64,000 nucleotides of DNA from Streptomyces sp. NBC_01478. Its GTDB lineage: Bacteria > Actinomycetota > Actinomycetes > Streptomycetales > Streptomycetaceae. The stretch spans positions 9,777,501 through 9,841,500 of the forward strand of contig NZ_CP109444.1 of the NCBI RefSeq assembly GCF_036227225.1, in the 5' to 3' direction. This document shows positions 40,681-49,356 of this stretch, in pieces (position 1 is the first letter of the stretch; each line of letters starts with the position of its first letter). The translations under genes were made by a program, and so were the position numbers. The notes beneath the pieces are model-generated. The model was not told where the DNA came from, searched no databases, and was given only the letters and a program-made list of their open reading frames with translations.

Positions 40681-41610
40681 ATGCCCCGAGCAGTGAAGTT
40701 CTCGCGCTACGGCGGCCCGGAGGTGCTGGAGGTCGTCGAGGTGCCGCGACCGAAGGCGGGCCCCGGGGAAGTCCTCGTCCGGGTCGTCGTCGCCGGGGTC
40801 AATCCCGGCGAGGCAGGCATCCGGCAGGGCGTCTTCGCGGACATGTGGCCGGCCGTGTTCCCCGAAGGACAGGGCAACGACTTCGCCGGCCTGGTCGCCG
40901 AACTCGGCGACGGCGTGGCCGACTTCGCCGTCGGCGACGAGGTCATCGGCTACCTGCCCCGAAGGGCGCAGGCCGACTACGTCGTCTCGCCCGCCGACGT
41001 CCTCGCCCCCAAGCCCGCCGACATCGGTTGGGAAGCCGCCGCGCCGCTGTCCGCGGTCGGGGTGACGGCCCGGGCCGCCGTGGACGCCGTGGCGATCGGG
41101 TCAGGGGACACCGTCGTGGTGTCCGGCGCGGCCGGCGGGGTCGGCTCCCTCGCCGTGCAACTCGCCCGGCTGCGGGGCGCGCGGGTCATCGGCACCGCGG
41201 GACCGCACAACGCCGGCTTCCTGCGCTCGCTCGGTGTCGTCCCCGTCGCCCACGGCCCCGGCCTCGCCGACCGGCTGAAGGCCGCGGCGCCCGACGGGAT
41301 CGACGCGTTCATCGACACCTTCGGCCAGGGCAACGTCGACATCGCCATCGAGCTGGGCGTCGCCCGCCACGGCGTCCGCAGTCGGGCCCAGGAGGACGTC
41401 TTCACCCCTCAACTGGTCGCGGAACTGGCCGAACTGGTCTCCAAGTGGCTGCTCACCGTCCCCGTCGGCGAGGTGTACCCGCTGGAACAGGTCCAGGAGG
41501 CCTACCGGCAGGTGCAGCGGCGGCACACGCGCGGGAAGATCGTGCTCAGCCTGGTCCCGCCCGACGAACGCCCCGCACTCGCCGCCGAACTCCGCACCCC
41601 TCACTCCTGA
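40681..41610 (+). CDS. NADP-dependent quinone oxidoreductase-like (zinc-free MDR)
   Basis: A 309-residue medium-chain dehydrogenase: N-terminal GroES-like domain (GPGEVLVRVVVAGVNPGE), QGNDFAGLVAELGDGV, the Rossmann loop VVVSGAAGGVGSLAVQLAR and a closing RRHTRGKIVLSL. No zinc-ligand Cys cluster is present, as in quinone reductases (QOR). Compared with relatives, the stretch around ARHGVRSRAQEDVF looks shortened by about ten residues. CAGGAG precedes ATG 40681. Expected reaction: NADPH-dependent reduction of quinones or enones. The NAD kinase gene follows within 22 bp, which could tie NADPH supply to this enzyme. Confidence 0.9.
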   Translation: MPRAVKFSRYGGPEVLEVVEVPRPKAGPGEVLVRVVVAGVNPGEAGIRQGVFADMWPAVFPEGQGNDFAGLVAELGDGVADFAVGDEVIGYLPRRAQADYVVSPADVLAPKPADIGWEAAAPLSAVGVTARAAVDAVAIGSGDTVVVSGAAGGVGSLAVQLARLRGARVIGTAGPHNAGFLRSLGVVPVAHGPGLADRLKAAAPDGIDAFIDTFGQGNVDIAIELGVARHGVRSRAQEDVFTPQLVAELAELVSKWLLTVPVGEVYPLEQVQEAYRQVQRRHTRGKIVLSLVPPDERPALAAELRTPHS

Positions 41611-41631
41611 CCGCACGCCACGGAGGACTCC

Positions 41632-42690
41632 ATGCCCGTACGTCGTATCGGCCTCGTCGTCCACCTGGGACGGGAGACCGCCCGGGACGCGGCGACCGCC
41701 GTGCACGCCTGGAGCGAGGCGCACGGTGTCCGCTGCACGGAGATCGACGTGTGGGGCAAGGACCACCACCGCCGTACCGGACGCGAGGAGGCCGAGGCCG
41801 CGGGCAACCCCGACCTCGTCGTCACCCTCGGCGGCGACGGCACCTTCCTGCGCGGCGCCCGCATCGCCGTCAAGAGCGGAGCCGACGTCCTCGGCGTCGA
41901 CCTCGGCAAGGTCGGCTTCCTCACCGAGGTCCCGGCCTGCGACATCGCCGACGCCCTCGACGCCGTGCACGAGGGACGGGCCATCGTCGAGGAGCGCATG
42001 ACGCTGACCATGCGCGCCTCCCGCCCGCTGGACATCCCCGAGGAGATGGAGGCCCTGCTGCGCTACGGCCGCGGTCCCGCCCTGCCGCCGCCGCAGGTCC
42101 GGCCGGAGACCACGGAAGGGGGCGGCTGGGGGTGCGCGCTGGACGTCATCGCGCTCAACGACGTCGTCCTGGAGAAACTCGCCCGCGACCGGCAGGTCGG
42201 CGTCGGCGTCTACCTCGCCGGACGACTGCTGGCGACCTACTCCGCCGACGCGCTCGCCGTCGCCACCCCCACCGGCTCCACGGCCTACAGCTTCGCCGCC
42301 GGCGGACCCGTCCTCTCGCCGCACATGGACGCCGTCGTCTTCACCCCGATCGCCCCGCACATGACGTTCAACCGCAGCGTGATCGCCGCCCCCGACGAAC
42401 CCGTCGGCCTGCGCGTCCTGCCCCACTCCGGCCAGGCCATCGTCACCGTCGACGGCCAGCTCCGCGGCGTCCTGGACCCCGGCGACTGGATCGGCGTCTT
42501 CCGCGCCCCGCAGCGCGTCCGCCTCGTCCGGCTGCGCCCGACGGATTTCTACGGCCGGCTGCGCGACCGGTTCCGGCTCACGGACGCCCCCGCGAATGCC
42601 CAGGACGGACCCTCGGAACCGTTCTTCCGCCCGGACACCCCGGTCCCGGCGGACCTCGCGGGGATGCGCCTGCCGCCGCCCGCCGAGTAG
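41632..42690 (+). CDS. ppnK: NAD kinase
   Basis: A 352-residue enzyme making NADP from NAD with ATP or polyphosphate. Signature motifs: LGGDGTFLRGA (67 onward), GVDLGKVGFL, LNDVVLEK and TPTGSTAYSFAAGGP. A hydrophilic insert of about 30 residues after MEALLRYGRGP (with a PPPQVRP stretch) lengthens it over typical 290-320-residue enzymes. It is not next to recN or tly genes, so it is probably an additional isozyme. GGAGG precedes ATG 41632. It sits right behind the quinone oxidoreductase and ends 1 bp before the convergent kinase gene. Confidence 0.92.
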   Translation: MPVRRIGLVVHLGRETARDAATAVHAWSEAHGVRCTEIDVWGKDHHRRTGREEAEAAGNPDLVVTLGGDGTFLRGARIAVKSGADVLGVDLGKVGFLTEVPACDIADALDAVHEGRAIVEERMTLTMRASRPLDIPEEMEALLRYGRGPALPPPQVRPETTEGGGWGCALDVIALNDVVLEKLARDRQVGVGVYLAGRLLATYSADALAVATPTGSTAYSFAAGGPVLSPHMDAVVFTPIAPHMTFNRSVIAAPDEPVGLRVLPHSGQAIVTVDGQLRGVLDPGDWIGVFRAPQRVRLVRLRPTDFYGRLRDRFRLTDAPANAQDGPSEPFFRPDTPVPADLAGMRLPPPAE

Positions 42691-42691
42691 G

Positions 42692-44479
42692 TCACGAAGG
42701 AAGGCGGACGGTGAAGACCGTGCCCGCGCCGACCGTGCTGGTCACCGTCACCGTGCCGCCGTGCGCCTCGGTCAGCCGGCGCACGATGGCGAGGCCCAGA
42801 CCGCTGCCGCCGGTACGCCGGCTGCGCGACTTCTCCGCGCGCCAGAAACGGTCGAAGACCCGGGGCAGATCCTCGGCGGGGATGCCGGTCCCGGTGTCGG
42901 CGACCTCGATCGTGACGTGGTCCGCGGCCTGGTGGGCGCGGAGGGTGACGGTGCCTGCGGGCGGGGTGTGCCGTAGCGCGTTGGAGACCAGGTTGCCGAC
43001 GACCTGCCGCAGCCGTACCGGATCGCCGGACAGTTCGGGGTCGCCGTCGGTGCGGGTGGTGAGGGTGACGCCCGCGGTCTCGGCGCGGCCGAGGTGGGCG
43101 GTGGCGACGTGGTCGAGGAGGTCGCGTACCAGGAGGGGTTCGGGGTGGATGCGCAACTGGCCCGCGTCGGCCTCCGCGAGGTCCTGGAGGTCGTCGACGA
43201 TGTGCTGGAGCAGCAGCGCCTCTTCGAGCAGGGAGTCCACGAGCGCCTGGTCGGAGGCGGCGATGCCGTCCTGCACGGCTTCGAGCCAGCCGCGGATGGT
43301 GCTCAGCGGAGTGCGCAGTTCGTGGGCGACATCGCTGACCATCGCCTTGCGCTGGCCCTCCACGCGTTCGCGGCGCTGGGAGAGGTCGTTGAAGGCGGCG
43401 GCGAGGTAGCCGATCTCGTCGTTGGTGGTGACCGGCACCCGCTGGTGTTCCTCCACCGGGCGCCGGGCGGCGTCGGCCAGCGCGCGCAGGGGTCTGACGA
43501 GCCGGGTGCCGACGACGACGGTGACGGCCACGGTGACCAGCAGCACCAGCCCGGCGACGCCGGCGATGCGGGTGGTGTTGGCGGAGGTGAAGTGGAAACC
43601 GGTGGTGGCCGCACCGGTCGGGGTGGTGACGTACAGCAGCGCGGCCGGTGCCACATAGGGGGAGAGCTGGTCGCGGCGGGCGGTGTCGAGGCAGGTCTGG
43701 GCGGGTTGGGCGTTGCCTCTCATCCGGATGACGAAGTCGATGCCGACCTTCACACCGGGCTGCTTCCGGAGCTCCAGGCAGTCGTTGACCATGGTGTTGA
43801 GCCGGCTGAGCGGCTTGATCTCGGTCGGGACGGGTGTGGCGAGCTGGTCGAGGCCGCATCCCTGATCCACGAAGGACCCGTCCAGGACGCTGTCCGGGAG
43901 CTTGACGGACGGGCGACCGCTCGGCTCCTCGGTGAGGGTGGCGGCACCGGTCGTGGCACGCAGGCAGGAGAAGATCTTGTCCGCCCACACGCGCAGGGTC
44001 TTCCGCTCGGCCGCGGTCAGCCGGTACGGGCCGACGGCACGGGGGTCGATCCGGTCCGTCGCGCCGCCGGACAACAGGGCCGGGTCGGTGCGCAGCGGGT
44101 CGACGACCGCCGACGCCCTGGTGGGGAGCGCGGCGCTGGTGGCGGACGACGCGGCGATGGTACGGCGGCTCTGGGTGGTCAGGGTGATCTGCCGTCCGGT
44201 GCGCTCGGCGAGGCGGCGCAGCGTCGGGGCGACGCCGGTCCAGTCCGGGTGGACGGCGGCGTAGCCGACCAGCGTGCCGTAGATCTCGGTGTCTGACGAC
44301 AGGAGTTGGCCCTGCTCCTGCTGGATGGCGCTGCTGGTGGTGCGCGCGGCCAGCCAGGCGGTGGCGGCGACCGAACAGACGGCGATCATCACGGAGGTGG
44401 CCAGCAGCCGGACCAACAGGCTTCTGTGCAGGGGCACTTTGGCCCGCAGCCGGATTCTGGGCCGCCCCTCGCCGCCCAT
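42692..44479 (-). CDS. Two-component sensor histidine kinase
   Basis: About 595 residues. One transmembrane segment near 28-45, a large extracellular sensor of about 230 residues with six Cys (FSCL, GCGLD, NDCLEL, TCLD), a second segment (GVAGLVLLVTVAVTVVVG), HAMP, then HisKA with VSDVAHELRTPLSTIRG, N box NLVSNALRHTPP, DTGTGIP and GGSGLGLAIV. I use ATG 44479 with GGTGA upstream; GTG 44497 overlaps the response-regulator stop and is also possible. It pairs with the regulator upstream and probably senses envelope or peptide stress, since the divergent operon is a MacB-like exporter. Confidence 0.9.
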   Translation of the reverse strand: MGGEGRPRIRLRAKVPLHRSLLVRLLATSVMIAVCSVAATAWLAARTTSSAIQQEQGQLLSSDTEIYGTLVGYAAVHPDWTGVAPTLRRLAERTGRQITLTTQSRRTIAASSATSAALPTRASAVVDPLRTDPALLSGGATDRIDPRAVGPYRLTAAERKTLRVWADKIFSCLRATTGAATLTEEPSGRPSVKLPDSVLDGSFVDQGCGLDQLATPVPTEIKPLSRLNTMVNDCLELRKQPGVKVGIDFVIRMRGNAQPAQTCLDTARRDQLSPYVAPAALLYVTTPTGAATTGFHFTSANTTRIAGVAGLVLLVTVAVTVVVGTRLVRPLRALADAARRPVEEHQRVPVTTNDEIGYLAAAFNDLSQRRERVEGQRKAMVSDVAHELRTPLSTIRGWLEAVQDGIAASDQALVDSLLEEALLLQHIVDDLQDLAEADAGQLRIHPEPLLVRDLLDHVATAHLGRAETAGVTLTTRTDGDPELSGDPVRLRQVVGNLVSNALRHTPPAGTVTLRAHQAADHVTIEVADTGTGIPAEDLPRVFDRFWRAEKSRSRRTGGSGLGLAIVRRLTEAHGGTVTVTSTVGAGTVFTVRLPS

Positions 44480-44486
44480 CTCCGTG

Positions 44487-45197
44487 TCACCGCGCACGGG
44501 TGCCGTCCACGAGCTTGTAGCCGACGCCGTACACGGTCTGCAGATAGGCCGGCCGCCGGGGGACGGCCTCTATCTTCTTGCGCAGGTTGAGGACATGGAC
44601 ATCGATCGTGCGCTCGGTGATGTAGCGGTCGAACCCCCGGGTCAGGGCGAGCAGTTGGCGGCGGGTGAAGACCCGTTCCGGTTCGGCTGCCATCGCCGCG
44701 AGGATCTCGAACTCCCCGGGCGTGCACACCACTTGGCCTCCGTCGAGCTCGACGGTACGGCGGACCGGGTCGATGGCGAGCGCGCCGATCCGCAGCACCG
44801 GATCGTCCGGCGCCGCCGTCGTGGCCCGGGTCCGCCGCAGCAGGGTGCGGATGCGGGCCATCAACTCCCGTGGGCTGTACGGCTTCGTCATGTAGTCGTC
44901 GGCGCCCAGATCGAGGCCGAGCAGGAGATCCTCCTCGGTGCTGCGCGCGGTCAGCATCAGCACGGGCACCTCGCACTCCCGGCGCAGCACCCGGCACACG
45001 TCCAGCCCGTCGACCAGGGGCATCATGACGTCGAGGACGAGCAGATCCGGCGGCCGGCGCCGCACCTCGTCGATGGCCGCGCGCCCGTCGTGGACGAGCA
45101 GACAGGAGTGGCCCTCGCGGTCCAGGTAGCGGCGGATCACCTCGGCCTGTTTGACGTCGTCCTCGGCCACCAGGACATATGCGTTCACGCGGCTCAC
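44487..45197 (-). CDS. OmpR/PhoB-type response regulator
   Basis: A 236-residue regulator: receiver with AEDD, phosphoacceptor Asp in LLVLDVMMPLVDG, DDYMTKPYSP with the conserved Lys; winged helix with TPGEFEILAAMA, RGFDRYITERTIDVHVLNLR and YLQTVYGVGYKL. The start is GTG 45197 or GTG 45188; the second has AGGGTGA at better distance. It diverges from the lipoprotein-exporter operon, and CTGAC direct repeats with an 11-bp period lie in the gap, as expected for tandem binding by this class. It likely activates that operon. Confidence 0.92.
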   Translation of the reverse strand: MSRVNAYVLVAEDDVKQAEVIRRYLDREGHSCLLVHDGRAAIDEVRRRPPDLLVLDVMMPLVDGLDVCRVLRRECEVPVLMLTARSTEEDLLLGLDLGADDYMTKPYSPRELMARIRTLLRRTRATTAAPDDPVLRIGALAIDPVRRTVELDGGQVVCTPGEFEILAAMAAEPERVFTRRQLLALTRGFDRYITERTIDVHVLNLRKKIEAVPRRPAYLQTVYGVGYKLVDGTRAR

Positions 45198-45230
45198 CCT
45201 AAGGTCGCCGTCGCGACATCAGACAGGAGT

Positions 45231-45246
45231 CTGACGGTGGCCTGAC
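45231..45246. promoter_or_regulatory. Candidate response-regulator direct repeat
   Basis: CTGAC at 45231-45235 and 45242-45246 are 11 bp apart, one helical turn, and GACAGGA also occurs twice here. TTCATATCCT just downstream could be the -10 region of the lipoprotein gene. Confidence 0.5.
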
Positions 45247-45279
45247 AGGATCTTCATATCCTCCGGCCACGGTGCCGCC

Positions 45280-45861
45280 ATGTCGAAACCCACTGATCGC
45301 AGGCGCTCCGCCGCCCTCGCCGGCGCGGGCGCGGCGGCGGCACTGTGCCTCCTCGTGGCCTGTGGCGGAGGGGGCGGGGGCACCGCGTCCGACGACCACG
45401 GCGTCGCCTCGGTCTCCAGCCCGGCAGCGAAGGGAGGGTCGGCGACGCCGAGCGCCGACGACGACTCGGGTCGTCCGCAGTTGCGGCTGGACACCTCGCC
45501 GGAGGAGCTGGCACGAGTGACGGGGGTCTATCTCGACTGCCTGCGCGACCACGGTGTCCCCGGCGGGCACAAGCCGGGTTCGAACCAGTGGTTCCCCGGG
45601 GGCAGCGCCACCGCGAACGCCGCCGCCTACCGGGCCTGCCTCGTGAAGAAGCCGCTCCAGCCACCGGAGTTGGACCCGGCGAGGAACCCGCACTACCTGG
45701 ACGACTTCCGCACGTACATCAGGTGCCTGAACGACGGAGGCCTGAAGGTCAAGGGCCTGGCCGACGGCTCCGGCTGGAACTACGACGGCGAGTCCGGCCT
45801 GACCCGGGCCCAGCAGGACAGGCTCGACCACGACTGCGAGCTGAAGGCGTACAAGCAGTGA
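45280..45861 (+). CDS. Secreted lipoprotein of unknown function
   Basis: A 193-residue lipoprotein; lipobox LLVAC puts the lipidated Cys at about residue 28, followed by a Gly-rich linker. The mature part (about 75-193) is compact and contains [34 protein letters not shown] and HDCELKAY, four Cys in a repeated pattern that looks like two copies of a short Cys-helix unit. I do not recognise a named family. It is the first gene of the exporter operon and its stop overlaps the next GTG (GTGA), so it may be an accessory or sensor subunit of that exporter. Confidence 0.82.
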   Translation: MSKPTDRRRSAALAGAGAAAALCLLVACGGGGGGTASDDHGVASVSSPAAKGGSATPSADDDSGRPQLRLDTSPEELARVTGVYLDCLRDHGVPGGHKPGSNQWFPGGSATANAAAYRACLVKKPLQPPELDPARNPHYLDDFRTYIRCLNDGGLKVKGLADGSGWNYDGESGLTRAQQDRLDHDCELKAYKQ

Positions 45862-47180
45862 CCACGACCGGCGACGACAGCGACGACGCCCGCCCCGGGC
45901 GCGGCAGACGCCGTCTGAAGATCGGCGCCGCGGCGCTGGCCGGCGTCACGGCGACCGCCCTCGCCGTCACCGTGTGGCAGGACGGGAACACGAAGCCGGA
46001 CACGACGGCCACCGCCTCCGCGCGCGTTGCCACCGCGACGGTGACCAGGATCGACCTGTCCAACTCCCAGACCCTGAGCGGCACTCTGGGCTACAGCACG
46101 GCGGCGCCGGTCAAGGGCGCGAAGCCCGGACTGGTGACCTGGCTGCCGGCGCCGGGGGCACGGGTCTCGCGGGGCCGGACCCTGTACAAGGTGGACAACG
46201 TCCCCGTGCCGGTGTTCTACGGCACCACACCCTTGTACCGCACGCTGAACGCACGGGGCACGACCGGTCCCGACGTCCGGGTGGTCGCGGACAACCTCAA
46301 GCGGCTCGGCTACGACATCGGGCTCCAGCCGGCGGCGGGCGCCTGGGTCACGCAGCACCCGGCCCCGGCCACCGAGACCGCCACCACCGACGCGACCGGT
46401 ACCGGAGGCGCGACCGGAACCGCGGACAAGGCCGACGCCGGCGCCGACGCGGACGCGTCCGGCAGGACGGGAACCGGCACGGCGGCCCCCGCCGCGAGCC
46501 CGGCCCCGGCCTCGACCCCCACCGCGTCCTCGGTCGAGGTGAAGGAGGGCGACGGCGTCCTCACCGCCGATCTCATCGCCGCGATCAGGCGCTGGCAGAC
46601 CCGTGTCGGGATGCCCGCCACCGGAGTGCTGGGCATCGGCGACGTCGTCGTGCGGTCGGGGGAGGTGCGGGTCGGCGCGGTGCAGGCGCAGAGCGGCGAC
46701 GATGCCACCGGCACGCTGCTGACGGTCGGTTCGACCGTGAAGAAGGTGTCCGTACCGGTGGACGCGACCGAGGTCGGCACCATGGCGCGGGGCAACCGCG
46801 TGACGGTGACCCTGCCGGACAACTCGACCGTCACCGGCACCATCGAGGCCGTCGGCGCCACCGCCACCGACACCTCCGAGGGCGACACCGGCAGCGGAGG
46901 CGGCCCCGCCCGGCTCACCGTCACCGTCCAGGTCCCCGACACCGGAGCGGTCGCGAGACTCACCTCCGCACCCGTGCAGGTGGCCTTCACCTCGGGGACC
47001 CGCAAGGGCGTCCTCGCCGTACCGGTCGGCGCGCTGCTGGCGCTGAGCGAGGGCGGGTACGCCGTCCAGTTGCCCGGCGGCCGGCTGATCGCGGTACGGA
47101 CCGGGATGTTCGCCAAGGGGCTGGTGGAGGTCACCGGCACCGGCCTCACGGCCGGGACGAAGGTGGTGACCACCTCGTGA
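45858..47180 (+). CDS. Membrane-fusion-like protein with peptidoglycan-binding domain
   Basis: A 440-residue periplasmic-adaptor-type protein with one N-terminal membrane anchor ([19 protein letters not shown]). After a short lipoyl-like hairpin ([20 protein letters not shown]) there is a peptidoglycan-binding_1 unit split by an Ala/Thr/Gly-rich insert of about 65 residues, then beta-barrel regions ([32 protein letters not shown]). Such proteins accompany MacB-type transporters in actinobacteria. GTG 45858 overlaps the lipoprotein stop; its own stop overlaps the ATPase start. Likely links the ABC exporter to the cell wall. Confidence 0.87.
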   Translation: MTTTGDDSDDARPGRGRRRLKIGAAALAGVTATALAVTVWQDGNTKPDTTATASARVATATVTRIDLSNSQTLSGTLGYSTAAPVKGAKPGLVTWLPAPGARVSRGRTLYKVDNVPVPVFYGTTPLYRTLNARGTTGPDVRVVADNLKRLGYDIGLQPAAGAWVTQHPAPATETATTDATGTGGATGTADKADAGADADASGRTGTGTAAPAASPAPASTPTASSVEVKEGDGVLTADLIAAIRRWQTRVGMPATGVLGIGDVVVRSGEVRVGAVQAQSGDDATGTLLTVGSTVKKVSVPVDATEVGTMARGNRVTVTLPDNSTVTGTIEAVGATATDTSEGDTGSGGGPARLTVTVQVPDTGAVARLTSAPVQVAFTSGTRKGVLAVPVGALLALSEGGYAVQLPGGRLIAVRTGMFAKGLVEVTGTGLTAGTKVVTTS

Positions 47181-47977
47181 CGAGCCGACCGGTCCTGGCC
47201 GTGATCGACGCGGGCATGGCCTACCCCGGCGGGGTCACCGCCCTCGACGGCGTCTCGCTGGCCATCGAGCAGGGCGAACTCCTCGCCATCGTCGGCCCGT
47301 CGGGCTCCGGCAAGTCGACCCTCCTGAACATCATGGGCACCCTGGACCGCCCGACCACCGGCACCGTGGAGATCGACGGCCACGACGTCGCCACCCTCTC
47401 CGACCGACGGCTCTCCGCGCTGCGCGGACGCCGACTCGGCTTCGTGTTCCAGCAGTTCCACCTCACCGACGGACTGACCGCCGCCGAGAACGTCGCAACA
47501 GGCCTGCTCTACGCCGGAGTTCCGCGCCGGCGACGCGGCCCGCTGGCCCGCGAGGCACTGGCCCGGGTCGGTCTCGCGCGGCGCGCCGGGCATCTGCCCC
47601 ACCAGCTCTCCGGCGGCGAACGCCAGCGCGTGGCCATCGCCCGCGCGCTGGTCAACCGCCCGGCCCTGGTCCTCGCCGACGAGCCCACCGGCGCGCTGGA
47701 CACCGCCAACGGCCGTGCCGTACTGGAGCTGTTGACCACCCTGAACGACGAGGGCACCACCATCGCCGTCATCACCCACGACCGCGACATCGCCCTGCGC
47801 CTGCCCCGCCGGGTGGAGATCCTCGACGGCCGGCTGGTCGCCGACGTCCGCGGCGGCGGCTTCGGCGAGGACACCCTGGCCATCGACGCGGGCGAACTCG
47901 CCGCCGACCTGGCCGACAAGACCCTCGCCCCGCGCAGGGACACCTTCACCGACATCCATGGGGAACACCGGCCATGA
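47177..47977 (+). CDS. MacB/LolD-type ABC transporter ATPase
   Basis: A 266-residue ATPase: Walker [11 protein letters not shown] loop [13 protein letters not shown], signature [15 protein letters not shown], Walker [14 protein letters not shown] loop ITHDRD. This is the FtsE/LolD/MacB subtype. A C-terminal extension of about 40 residues follows the fold ([20 protein letters not shown]). GTG 47177 overlaps the preceding stop and its own stop overlaps the permease ATG (ATGA). Powers the mechanotransmission-type permease encoded next. Confidence 0.95.
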   Translation: MTSRPVLAVIDAGMAYPGGVTALDGVSLAIEQGELLAIVGPSGSGKSTLLNIMGTLDRPTTGTVEIDGHDVATLSDRRLSALRGRRLGFVFQQFHLTDGLTAAENVATGLLYAGVPRRRRGPLAREALARVGLARRAGHLPHQLSGGERQRVAIARALVNRPALVLADEPTGALDTANGRAVLELLTTLNDEGTTIAVITHDRDIALRLPRRVEILDGRLVADVRGGGFGEDTLAIDAGELAADLADKTLAPRRDTFTDIHGEHRP

Positions 47978-49212
47978 CCACCGCACCCGACCGGCCCGCC
48001 GTACAGGCCGTCGCCGACACCAAGCCCGTACGTCTGGCCCCGCTGGACATCCTGCGGCTGGGCCTGCTCGGCATCCACACCCGCAAGATGCGCGCCGCAC
48101 TGTCCGCGCTGGGCATCTCCATCGGCATCGCCACGATGATCGTGGTCACCGGGATCCCGGCGTCCAGCCAGAAGGCACTGATGGACCAACTCTCCGCGCT
48201 GGGCACCAACATGCTCCAGGTCGTGCCGGTCCCCAACCAGACCCCGCCCGTCGAACTCCCGCCGCGGTCCGTGGACATGGTCCGCCGGATCGGTCCGGTG
48301 ACGACGGCCAGCGCGGTCGCCAACACCCACGCCGAGGTGTTCCGCAACGACCGTGTCGACGCCGACGACTACGCGGGCCTGACCGTGCTGGCGAGCCGGA
48401 CCGACCTGCTGAAGGCGATCAACGCCGAGGTCCGGTCCGGGCGTTTCCTCAGTGCGGGCACCGAGCGGTTCCCCACGGCCGTCCTCGGCTCGGTGGCCGC
48501 CACCCGCATGGGCGTCGCGCGGATCGTCCCGGGGCAGCCCGCCCCGCAGATCTACATCAAGCAGCGCTGGTTCACGGTCATCGGTGTCCTCGCGCGGACC
48601 CCGCTCTCGCCCGACATCGACCGCTCGGTGCTGGTCGGCTGGGACGCGGCACGCACTCAACTGGGCTTCACCGGCCATCCCACCGTCATCTACGTCAAGG
48701 CCAGGGAGGACGGCATCGACGCCGTCCGCAACGTCCTCGCGCCGACGGTCTACCCCGAACTCCCCGGCATGGTGCAGGTCAGCCGCCCCTCCGACGCCCT
48801 CGCCGCCAAGCGCGCCACCGAGACGACCTTCTCCGCGCTCTTCCTCGGCCTCGCCGGGGTGGCCCTGCTGGTGGGCGGGATCGGCGTGGCCAACACCATG
48901 GTCATCTCGGTGCTCGAACGCCGTAAGGAGATCGGTCTACGGCGTGCCCTGGGCGCCAACAGGGGCCAGATCCGCGGCCAGTTCCTCACCGAGTCCGTGG
49001 CCCTCTCCTGCCTCGGCGGCCTGGCCGGCACCCTCCTCGGCGTCCTGGCGACCGTGGGCTACGCCGGCTACCAGGGCTGGCCGCCGGTGATCCCGCTGCC
49101 CGCGGTGGCCGGCGGATTCGGCGGCGCCGTCCTGATCGGCATGGCCGCCGGTGTCTACCCCTCCATCAGGGCCTCCCGCCTCACCCCGACGGAGGCCCTG
49201 GCGACCGGGTGA
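47974..49212 (+). CDS. MacB-like ABC permease
   Basis: A 412-residue permease: first transmembrane helix near 45-68 ([19 protein letters not shown]), a large extracytoplasmic MacB_PCD domain (about 75-285), then three C-terminal helices in an FtsX domain with [21 protein letters not shown] and LRRALGA. It completes the operon of lipoprotein, adaptor, ATPase and permease. MacB-type systems move peptides, lipoproteins or antibiotics out of the membrane. The divergent two-component system is the likely switch. Confidence 0.94.
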   Translation: MTTAPDRPAVQAVADTKPVRLAPLDILRLGLLGIHTRKMRAALSALGISIGIATMIVVTGIPASSQKALMDQLSALGTNMLQVVPVPNQTPPVELPPRSVDMVRRIGPVTTASAVANTHAEVFRNDRVDADDYAGLTVLASRTDLLKAINAEVRSGRFLSAGTERFPTAVLGSVAATRMGVARIVPGQPAPQIYIKQRWFTVIGVLARTPLSPDIDRSVLVGWDAARTQLGFTGHPTVIYVKAREDGIDAVRNVLAPTVYPELPGMVQVSRPSDALAAKRATETTFSALFLGLAGVALLVGGIGVANTMVISVLERRKEIGLRRALGANRGQIRGQFLTESVALSCLGGLAGTLLGVLATVGYAGYQGWPPVIPLPAVAGGFGGAVLIGMAAGVYPSIRASRLTPTEALATG

Positions 49213-49356
49213 CGGTCCGCCCCCGCACGTACGGACGAGTTTCACATGGGCGCCACCGGACCCTTCCCTGACGTTTGTTGCTCTTGGAACACTCGCACCG
49301 CGCGCATTTCGCCATGTTCCGGCCGGCCGCGCGTCAGGATGAGAGGTGCCTCACCC

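Noticed and set aside
49213..49356. PHO box before the phospholipase C gene
   Set aside because: GTTTCAC-like words occur, but no pair of 11-bp direct repeats of the GTTCACC type could be made out.
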